Assembly: GCA_947505055.1 (NCBI GenBank)
Contig: CANNLO010000161.1
Location: 1 to 9,652, forward strand
Source: Methylococcaceae bacterium
GTDB taxonomy: Bacteria > Pseudomonadota > Gammaproteobacteria > Methylococcales > Methylomonadaceae
Direction: 5' to 3'
Length of the DNA: 9,652 bases
Part shown: piece by piece, positions 1 to 4,938 of the stretch
Layout of the letters: each line of letters begins with the position of its first letter
Position numbering within the stretch: position 1 is the stretch's first letter
Notes under the pieces: model-generated
Seen by the model: the letters and a program-made list of their open reading frames with translations, nothing else
What the model was told of the DNA's origin: nothing
Database searches by the model: none
Translations under genes and position numbers: made by a program

Positions 1-354
1 CTTATTCACCGATTCAAACAAGCCAATCTTTTTAATGATTATCATTTTATGTTTGGAGATTTAAAAGGGTGCGGATTATTGCAGCAGACCAGGGAAAGTG
101 ACAATCGCAGGACAGCATTAGAAGCTCTGAATGAACTTGTAAACCGTGGCGTTTTAGTCCGTTACACGTCCCTAGTGCGAAAAGAAGGGCAAAAAGTGGT
201 CAATGTCAAATATACGGTTTACCCTTCCGGTGATTTTATTAAAGAACAGAAGGCAGCCAGCAAGCGGGTAACTAACAATGAGGCAAAGGCATTAAATGAA
301 GGGATGCAGATTGTGGATAAGTTGGGTGGAAGTAGTAGGTTAAAGCCGCAGTAA
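1..354 (+). CDS. Plasmid replication initiator protein, C-terminal part (5' end outside window)
   Basis: The reading frame is open from the first base, so the gene starts before the window; the methionine codon at 49 is internal. The visible 117 residues include a helix-rich stretch followed by a strand-rich stretch (about residues 35-80 of the fragment, including NRGVLVRYTSL and KYTVYPSGDF), which resembles the winged-helix domain that binds iterons in Rep proteins. I cannot name the Rep family from this part. The assignment as initiator rests mainly on position: the gene runs directly into nine iterons on the same strand, and its last seven sense codons (SSRLKPQ) are encoded by the first iteron. 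A DnaA box also lies inside the coding sequence at 312-320. Such a protein would bind the iterons, help open the origin and control copy number. The stop is TAA at 352-354. I see no terminator directly after it. Confidence 0.72.
   Translation, partial: LIHRFKQANLFNDYHFMFGDLKGCGLLQQTRESDNRRTALEALNELVNRGVLVRYTSLVRKEGQKVVNVKYTVYPSGDFIKEQKAASKRVTNNEAKALNEGMQIVDKLGGSSRLKPQ
312..320 (-). promoter_or_regulatory. DnaA box within the rep 3' end
   Basis: TGTGGATAA on the + strand is the exact complement of the consensus DnaA box TTATCCACA. It lies 11 bases before the first iteron, inside the coding sequence of the initiator. A second exact copy at 733-741 has the same orientation, so the two boxes bracket the iteron block. 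Iteron plasmids commonly use host DnaA this way to load the helicase. Confidence 0.75.
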
Positions 355-608
355 GTAGTAGGTTAAAGCCGCACATGTAGTAGGTTAAAACCGCAGTAAG
401 TAGTAGGTTAAAGCCGCACATGGTTTTCTGGGTACGATTATGTAAAAAATAGCTGCTGTTTATATAAAGAAAGTAGTAGGTTAAAGCCGCAGTTAAAGTG
501 AAAAGTAGTAGGTTAAAGCCGCACATGTAGTAGGTTAAAGCCGCAGTTAAAGTGAAAAGTAGTAGGTTAAAGCCGCAGATTAGAGTGAAGTAGTAGGTTA
601 AAGCCGCA
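332..608 (+). repeat. Nine 19-bp iterons (oriV)
   Basis: The unit GTAGTAGGTTAAAGCCGCA occurs nine times in direct orientation, starting at 332, 355, 377, 400, 473, 505, 527, 559 and 590. Eight copies are identical; the one at 377 has AAAACC instead of AAAGCC. Start-to-start distances are 22-23 or 31-32 bases, close to two or three helical turns, and the gap between copies four and five is 73 bases, close to seven turns, so all sites face nearly the same side of the helix. Spacers recur too: GTAA, CAT and a 13-base spacer each appear twice, suggesting growth by duplication of two-iteron blocks. The first copy doubles as the last codons of the initiator gene. These are binding sites for the plasmid Rep protein. 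Confidence 0.93.
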
Positions 609-741
609 GTTAGATGAAGAAAAACACACTTAATAACATGATAATAAAAGATTTTTAGGTTTTCAGAATATCCCTATTCTTTTCTTCTTTTAATCTTTAT
701 ATTTAATCTTATTTTATTCTTGCTGTTGCATCTGTGGATAA
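609..741. other. AT-rich DNA-unwinding region of oriV with 13-mers and DnaA box
   Basis: After the last iteron the sequence becomes very AT-rich. At 689-701 and 702-714 there are two adjacent 13-mers sharing TTTAATCTT at their start, in the style of the 13-mers that melt first in bacterial origins; a degenerate third may precede them at 676-688. A consensus DnaA box (TGTGGATAA) follows at 733-741. Together with the iterons this is the expected order of an origin: Rep sites, unwinding element, DnaA box. The function is inferred from layout. Confidence 0.68.
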
Positions 742-793
742 TTCAAAACTAGAAATCCAGTCATGAAAAATTACTCAAAAGCAGACACTGGCA

Positions 794-833
794 AAAACGC
801 AATTTTGCGTTTTCTGGTCGTCAGCCAACGACC
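794..833. other. Two tandem hairpins downstream of oriV
   Basis: The first hairpin has 9-base arms, AAAACGCAA (794-802) and TTGCGTTTT (805-813), and is nearly loopless as DNA. The second has 6-base arms, GGTCGT (816-821) and ACGACC (828-833). The first ends in four T bases and could be a weak bidirectional terminator. A role in single-strand initiation or protein binding is equally possible. No gene is visible between the rep stop (354) and 997 other than antisense shadows of the iterons. The rest of 834-996 holds only short inverted repeats such as GCTTTGTAAAGC (910-921). Confidence 0.4.
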
Positions 834-996
834 CCTTTGCGACATTAGGATATGAATTTAAGCTTTCCTATACCGGTCATTGGCATCGATACATTACTGA
901 TATTCCGGCTTTGTAAAGCTCCCTGTGTATAGGGCGCATTATGCAAGGGCAATTTTTTTTGGGATTATTACTCTTCTTCTATTTTTTCCTACTGTA

Positions 997-2010
997 TTAT
1001 TCTGAATTTGTTGCCCTATTTATCATGAGTTCAAGTACAGAATTTGAACCTGATGATGTTTCACCTTTTCTGTTATTAAAGCCTGTCTCCTGAGGTGAAA
1101 AGATGCAGGAAGCAGCGTGAGCTAAAACAATGTCTCCTGTTCCATTGCCCGTTGATGCTTCAACAAGTGCACGATACGTTAATAAGGCATTTTGCCGGTG
1201 GCGGTTAACTACCGCGTTATGCTTATGGGTGGTGTAATTTCTCGATGCCATCAACAGCATATAGCCCAAAACAGCAAAGATCAGTAATTTACTGCTAACA
1301 AGTTGAAACATTTCGGCATTATTTCCGGGCTTAATCCATTCCCATTTGTGAAGGAATAAGCTGAGGATAGCGAATGCTCCCACGGCTACGGCAAACCAAT
1401 ACGTGTATTTAAGCCAAGTACCCGCCAATGTTTCTTGAGTTTCTGCTTCCTGTTTAAAGTAGATTGCTTTCTGAGAGACACCTTGTTCCGATGCCACCGC
1501 ACGAATCGCAGCTAACGCATTATCAGCGTCAACTTTCGCGGAATGTAACTGCTCGGTGAGATTCGCCGATTCATCCTTAATGGACTGAATCGTAGCGCGC
1601 GCTTGAGTTTCTAAAATGGTAGTGTCAGTTATTCTCGCAACTCCGTAGGCGACATATTGCCAAAGCTGCTCGAATAGTTGATCTCGCCTGTTTTGGAGTG
1701 TACTGAGAATTTGCGTTCGAGTTGCGGCAGCGTTGGTTTCTTGGGTATTAAAGTCAAGTATTTGCTTAAAGATGTTGAAATCAGATTGTGTCTGTGTGGT
1801 AATAACGTTTAGTTGAGTATCTGAAAAGTCTTCAAGAGCTGTTAAAGGAATTCGTTTGTATATGTCTATTAAAGCTTTGGCATGTGTAACGGCTTCTGAA
1901 AAACTCATTTGTGTACCTAAATCGGCTTCACGACTGAGTGACGATGCGTCAAATTGCTGTACCCGATTTAGATTTTCTTGCGTACTTTCTAAAAGTGATG
2001 TTGTTGCCAT
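997..2010 (-). CDS. Uncharacterised membrane protein: coiled-coil N-terminus, two transmembrane segments, conserved-looking C-terminal tail
   Basis: The 337-residue product starts at an ATG preceded by an excellent ribosome binding site (AAGGAGG, complement of 2015-2021, four bases from the start). Residues 1-195 are polar and helix-rich, with long heptad-like stretches (about 90-190). Two hydrophobic segments follow at about 202-221 and 241-256. The tail contains a basic, His/Asn-rich block (SRNYTTHKHNAVVNRHRQNALLTYRALVEA, of which 257-276 is the core) and then AASCIFSPQETGF (299-311). That tail looks like a domain signature, and I have an impression of similar tails in hypothetical proteins on mobile elements, but I cannot name a family or function. 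No catalytic motif is apparent. The gene is transcribed alone, in the inferred leading region for transfer. It could be a membrane sensor or effector, for example in plasmid maintenance or defence; this is speculation. Confidence 0.8.
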   Translation of the reverse strand: MATTSLLESTQENLNRVQQFDASSLSREADLGTQMSFSEAVTHAKALIDIYKRIPLTALEDFSDTQLNVITTQTQSDFNIFKQILDFNTQETNAAATRTQILSTLQNRRDQLFEQLWQYVAYGVARITDTTILETQARATIQSIKDESANLTEQLHSAKVDADNALAAIRAVASEQGVSQKAIYFKQEAETQETLAGTWLKYTYWFAVAVGAFAILSLFLHKWEWIKPGNNAEMFQLVSSKLLIFAVLGYMLLMASRNYTTHKHNAVVNRHRQNALLTYRALVEASTGNGTGDIVLAHAASCIFSPQETGFNNRKGETSSGSNSVLELMINRATNSE

Positions 2011-2535
2011 TAATCCTCCTTCATTAGTTTCATTTTTTCGATTTGAATGGTTTGCTTTTTTATCAATTAAGAGCGATTTGCAACAAAGCGAAGGACAGGG
2101 GTAATCTGTTCGGGTTAATTATCAATCCTAAAAACTTCACGTAATGCTTTGTTATGGTCAAATTCAATCAACATTTATTTTTGCTAAAATTTTACTAATT
2201 TTGATGCTTCTTGGTATGAAGCACACCCGATTATACTTAACTTAATTGTCAGATAGTTATGCAACAGATTAACCGGTTATAAAAAATGTATTTGCCTGGC
2301 TGAAATTACATTACCGAACTTCATTCTTCCATATTCATCGCCATAATTCGGCCAGTCGCGATCGGCAGGAATTGGCTAGCGATGAGTAACCTCAAAATTT
2401 GAGGATTACCAATGGCTGCTATTCATTGGAATAGCCTGTATTTTCTTGATAGTTGTATCAAGTTTGTCAGATTTTGGAATAAACGAAAATAAAAGTCGAA
2501 TTGCAGTGCAATACGGAGCGACAAGCGTAGCGGCG
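2011..2535. other. 525-bp intergenic region with inverted repeats and a possible mini-ORF
   Basis: I see no standard gene here. A hairpin with 6-base arms TGCTTC/GAAGCA lies at 2205-2223. A long imperfect inverted repeat runs 2336-2384, with outer arms CATCGC/GCGATG. A palindrome CCTCAAAATTTGAGG lies at 2390-2404, flanked by GTAA and TTAC. A short palindrome with arms ATTGCA/TGCAAT lies at 2500-2512, just past the stbC stop. A possible 26-codon + strand ORF spans 2412-2492. The promoter of the 997-2010 gene must lie near the left end; TTGTTG with GATAAA sixteen bases later on the minus strand (about 2058-2085) is a weak candidate. Confidence 0.5.
2390..2404. promoter_or_regulatory. 15-bp palindrome, possible operator
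   Basis: CCTCAAAATTTGAGG has 7-base arms around a single central base. It is extended by GTAA (2386-2389) and TTAC (2406-2409) with one unpaired A. The right half contains the GAGG that would serve as ribosome binding site for the mini-ORF at 2412. It could be a binding site for a dimeric regulator or an RNA hairpin hiding that GAGG. The role is unknown. Confidence 0.35.
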
Positions 2536-3003
2536 TCAGTGATTTTTTACAAGCACATAGAGGAGACCAACGGTAAAGCCTGATGAAATTAAAGCGGTAA
2601 TGGCGTGTTCCATTAACCTGGACCGCATCGAGCGGCGAAACTCCTTGGCCGCTTCATCTAATACCATGCTCAGGTTTGCGGCTTTGTCCGATGCTTCAGA
2701 ACGGAAGGCCACGCGCGCAGCTTCTTGAATCGCGGCGCGTTGTTCCTCAACGGTTTTTGATGAAACCTCGATCGTTTTACGGTCAAGGTATTCCGCCAGT
2801 TCTGTTTTGGCTTGTTCCGTGAACGCGGTAATAGCCATGCGATATTTGTCACCAGCGTTATCCAGCGCCGTGACCGTGCTGGTAAGTCTTTCTTCGGCAG
2901 TGGCAACCAAGGCCGGGAGAGCTTCAACACGGGCAAGCAGCATATCCAGATCACCGAGCATTTCCGCAATCAAAGCTTCACGGGCAGTGCGTGGTGAATT
3001 CAT
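2536..3003 (-). CDS. stbC: StbC-like small tail-anchored coiled-coil protein, third gene of the stb operon
   Basis: The 155-residue product is mostly charged helix (about 10-130) with a single hydrophobic segment at the C-terminus (about 134-152, ITALISSGFTVGLLYVLV) and a short KNH end, so it looks tail-anchored in the inner membrane. The ATG follows the stbB stop by nine bases, with AAGG eight bases upstream of the start, showing tight co-transcription. I assign it to the StbC slot by position: in R388 stbABC lies next to oriT and divergent from the relaxase genes, and in RP4 traK-traL-traM has the same layout. The sequence alone does not identify the family, and the biochemical role of StbC/TraM-type proteins is poorly defined. 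It could place the StbA-StbB-oriT complex at the membrane; this is inference. Confidence 0.7.
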   Translation of the reverse strand: MNSPRTAREALIAEMLGDLDMLLARVEALPALVATAEERLTSTVTALDNAGDKYRMAITAFTEQAKTELAEYLDRKTIEVSSKTVEEQRAAIQEAARVAFRSEASDKAANLSMVLDEAAKEFRRSMRSRLMEHAITALISSGFTVGLLYVLVKNH

Positions 3004-3012
3004 GGCACAGCC

Positions 3013-3720
3013 TTACTTGAACAGGATTTTAAAAACATCATCCAGGTTCTTGTTGGCTGTCACTGCCAAGCGCTTCAAGGCCACCATGCGAATACACAAT
3101 TCTTTTTCATCATCATCCTTGGCTTGGCGGAGCTGGGCGCGATAGTCGGTTGCATCGGTGGTAATATCGCCAAGCGACTTACCGACTGCCTTTAGACGCT
3201 CGAAGACTTCGTTTAAATGAATCACCGCCTCAGGTCGAACGATAAAAGACTTTTCCGACTCAGCGAGGCCAAACAGTGCTGCGAATTCATCAGTTACAGA
3301 TTCATCGACATCGAGTTTATTGAACACCATGCGGATTTTCTTTTTCTCGATACCAAGTTTTTGCAAGGCGCGGATAGTGTTCACCGTATCGGCCTGCACC
3401 TTTTTTTCTTTGACCACGGGGATCACGAAGAAATCAAACTCTTCATGTGAACCGTCATATTGCTGCATGAGTTTCAAAAAATCTTCGACGTTGGAGGCGC
3501 CAACATCAATGATTGCCGAGTCCAGAGGCATTAATTCATCGACCAATTCACCAAATTTTTTACCCTTCATTTTTTCAACTTCAAGACCATCCGCATCCGC
3601 ACCGGCGTTGATAGACTCAATAGAGAAAATCGGTGCATCACCCATGCGGGGTTTTAGCAAGTGACCGGCTACCGTCGTTTTACCGACGTTCCCAGAGAAA
3701 TTCATAACAGCTACTTTCAT
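3013..3720 (-). CDS. stbB: StbB-family P-loop ATPase (plasmid positioning / conjugation)
   Basis: This 235-residue protein begins with a ParA/MinD-superfamily deviant Walker A motif, FSGNVGKTT at residues 8-16. The usual signature lysine (KGGVGKT) is replaced by serine. A Walker B-like strand follows at about 66-74 (LDSAIIDVG). The order and wording of these motifs match the StbB family known from R388, where StbB is an ATPase needed for efficient conjugation and acts with StbA in plasmid location. The length is typical. The ATG overlaps the stbA stop in an ATGA arrangement (3717-3720), indicating translational coupling, and stbC follows nine bases after the stop. Regulation is presumably by StbA acting on the repeat array upstream of the operon. 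I am confident of the family and less so of the role in this plasmid. Confidence 0.88.
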   Translation of the reverse strand: MKVAVMNFSGNVGKTTVAGHLLKPRMGDAPIFSIESINAGADADGLEVEKMKGKKFGELVDELMPLDSAIIDVGASNVEDFLKLMQQYDGSHEEFDFFVIPVVKEKKVQADTVNTIRALQKLGIEKKKIRMVFNKLDVDESVTDEFAALFGLAESEKSFIVRPEAVIHLNEVFERLKAVGKSLGDITTDATDYRAQLRQAKDDDEKELCIRMVALKRLAVTANKNLDDVFKILFK

Positions 3721-4145
3721 TTTTTAGTCCTTTTTGCGAGTTTTGCTAATGCTTCGAGATCGGGCTTACTGCCGATGATTGCGTCTAAATCCGCTGGATT
3801 GTGAGAACTAACCACCGAGTTTACCGATTCGGTCTCTGTTTCCACAACTGGCGGGGCTTCGCGTGGTTTCGTCGGCTGGTTTTGAGACTGGCTAACTGAC
3901 TTATCCGAAGTAATTGACGTTTTGTTGCGTTTCTGGCGAATTCTTTTGAGGGTTGTATCAAAGGTAGCAAGCGTCATTTCAAGACCGTGCGCAGCAAGTT
4001 CTTCAAGAACCGAAGAGCGAGTAACACTGGCAGCCAAAGCAAATTCTACATCATCAATCACATCCCGCAGGCGGGCCGCTTTAGATCGTTTGTTGTCGTC
4101 TGAAGCAAGCGCACGGAGTCGTTCTGCTATGGCTTTTTTATCCAT
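3717..4145 (-). CDS. stbA: StbA/TraK-like oriT-proximal DNA-binding protein
   Basis: The 142-residue basic protein is the first gene of the minus-strand operon. The N-terminus is helical, and residues about 41-73 (VTRSSVLEELAAHG, then MTLATFDTTLKRIRQ) have the shape of a helix-turn-helix typical of StbA/TraK-type proteins. Residues 74-115 are Ser/Thr/Gln/Pro-rich and probably disordered, and a short C-terminal helix follows (about 118-142). The ATG has AGGTG eight bases upstream. The gene starts beside a phased direct-repeat array (4171-4301), which is what StbA of R388 binds (repeats with an 11-bp period). It likely autoregulates the operon and takes part in plasmid segregation or oriT architecture. 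RP4 TraK is the alternative comparison, since the nic site here is RP4-like. Family assignment is from motif shape and context. Confidence 0.72.
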   Translation of the reverse strand: MDKKAIAERLRALASDDNKRSKAARLRDVIDDVEFALAASVTRSSVLEELAAHGLEMTLATFDTTLKRIRQKRNKTSITSDKSVSQSQNQPTKPREAPPVVETETESVNSVVSSHNPADLDAIIGSKPDLEALAKLAKRTKK

Positions 4146-4170
4146 TCTGAAAACACCTGTTGTTGTATTG

Positions 4171-4301
4171 TAACTTATTATGTCCCACTAATGTCTTATT
4201 ATCAATTTTTCTCGTCCGCAAAATGTTTAACTAATATATCATAATTGTCCTATTAATGTACGCATTTGTTTGTTATAAGTCCTTTTTATGCCCCATAAAT
4301 T
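4171..4301. repeat. Helically phased direct-repeat array, probable StbA sites
   Basis: Related copies of a TGTCCYAYTA unit start at 4171, 4181, 4192, 4213, 4224, 4246, 4257, 4278 and 4289. The clearest are TGTCCCACTA (4181), TGTCTTATTA (4192) and TGTCCTATTA (4246); those at 4171, 4213, 4224, 4257, 4278 and 4289 are degenerate. Steps are 10, 11, 21, 11, 22, 11, 21 and 11 bases, so every copy sits on the same helical face, and pairs recur every 32-33 bases. The array lies in the stbA-oriT spacer, the place where R388 has its StbA-bound repeats with an 11-bp period. The unit sequence differs from what I remember for R388. Binding by the local StbA is inferred. Confidence 0.7.
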
Positions 4302-4320
4302 TAAAGGAATAGAGGGAGTA

Positions 4321-4370
4321 AGAAATTAAGGCAGGATAGGCGTTAGCGCTGCTATATGGTACACTGTACC
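4321..4370 (-). other. oriT: oriT with RP4/IncP-type nic motif
   Basis: On the minus strand 4341-4330 reads GCCTATCCTGCC. This contains the RP4 nic-region core CCTATCCTG|CC and fits the IncP/Ti-border consensus YATCCTG|Y. Cleavage would fall on the minus strand between the complements of 4332 and 4331. A 10-base inverted repeat (GCGTTAGCGC, 4340-4349) and a palindrome (GGTACACTGTACC, 4358-4370) lie on the 5' side of nic on the cut strand, where RP4 has its TraJ-binding inverted repeat. A MOBP relaxase and an accessory protein are encoded just beyond. The polarity makes stbABC and oriV the leading region and the relaxase gene the last to enter, which is the usual arrangement. Confidence 0.87.
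4358..4370. promoter_or_regulatory. 13-bp palindrome, probable MobC/relaxosome binding site
   Basis: GGTACACTGTACC has 6-base arms around one central base. It lies 35 bases upstream of the mobC start and 26 bases from the nic site. A possible extended -10 (TGCTATAT, about 4350-4357) abuts it, so a protein bound here could both organise the relaxosome and repress mobC-relaxase transcription. The likely ligand is the ribbon-helix-helix-type MobC encoded next to it; this is inference. Confidence 0.55.
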
Positions 4371-4404
4371 CCAATAATCCCACCCACTACGCCCCGATTT
4401 TCCT

Positions 4405-4938
4405 ATGCCCGTACTAAAAACCCTGGTAGAGACTGAAACCAAGACACTCTTTCGTAACCTGGCGAAGACGCGCGGGCTGTCAGAATCCGAACTGCTACGG
4501 TCGGTGGTCATGGTCGTCACCGGTCAAGACGCCGCAGATAAGACCATAGAACCAGAAGCCGAAAATACAGAATTAGAGCGCATGACGGTACGGCTACCTG
4601 GCTTTTTAATGGAAGCTGCCAAACAGCGCGGTAAGTCAAAGGGAATGGCCACCAGTCGATGGGTAGCCGCCCTGGTACAAGCCAACCTCACAGGCAAACC
4701 AGTCATGACCGACAAGGAATTGGCGGAATTGCAAGCCAGCAACCGCGAGCTGGCCGCCATAGGCCGCAATATCAACCAAATTGCGAAGGCACTCAATGAA
4801 GTCTTTCATGAAACCGAACGGGTGCGGCTAGACACCTTGGCGGCCTTAAGTCAGTCCATTACCGAAAACCGGACGGCTATTCGTTCTTTAGTGCGATCCA
4901 GTCAACAAGCATGGGAGACTAAAAATGGCGTTGATTGA
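4405..4938 (+). CDS. mobC: MobC-family relaxosome accessory protein with two ribbon-helix-helix-like segments
   Basis: The 177-residue protein carries the MobC signature at about 113-132 (NRELAAIGRNINQIAKALNE), a helix characteristic of relaxosome proteins that help the relaxase at oriT. Upstream there are two segments with the strand-helix-helix pattern of ribbon-helix-helix proteins: about 5-38 (LVETETKTLFRNLAKTRGLS onward) and about 58-94 (RMTVRLPGFLMEAAKQRG onward). That would give DNA binding, most likely to the palindrome in oriT. The C-terminal third is helical. The start is the only ATG after an in-frame stop at 4375 and has no good ribosome binding site. The gene overlaps the relaxase start by 14 bases, so the two are co-expressed. 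In RP4 the same position is held by the oriT-binding protein TraJ. Confidence 0.85.
   Translation: MPVLKTLVETETKTLFRNLAKTRGLSESELLRSVVMVVTGQDAADKTIEPEAENTELERMTVRLPGFLMEAAKQRGKSKGMATSRWVAALVQANLTGKPVMTDKELAELQASNRELAAIGRNINQIAKALNEVFHETERVRLDTLAALSQSITENRTAIRSLVRSSQQAWETKNGVD

Noticed and set aside
272..526. Minus-strand ORF with repeated MCGFNLLL units
   Set aside because: It is the antisense translation of the iterons; the repeats come from the DNA repeat, and no ribosome binding site is present.
332..608. Iteron block considered as a CRISPR array
   Set aside because: Units are 19 bp, spacers are 3-13 bp (apart from one central gap) and recur, and no cas genes are present. The setting is a plasmid origin.
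930..951. GGGCGCATTATGCAAGGGCAA considered as a dif-like XerC/XerD site
   Set aside because: The XerC-like half is partial and the XerD half matches poorly; no recombinase gene is nearby.
2670..2969. 99-codon minus-strand ORF overlapping stbC
   Set aside because: It is an alternative frame of stbC with a composition unlike a protein; stbC has the operon spacing and ribosome binding site.
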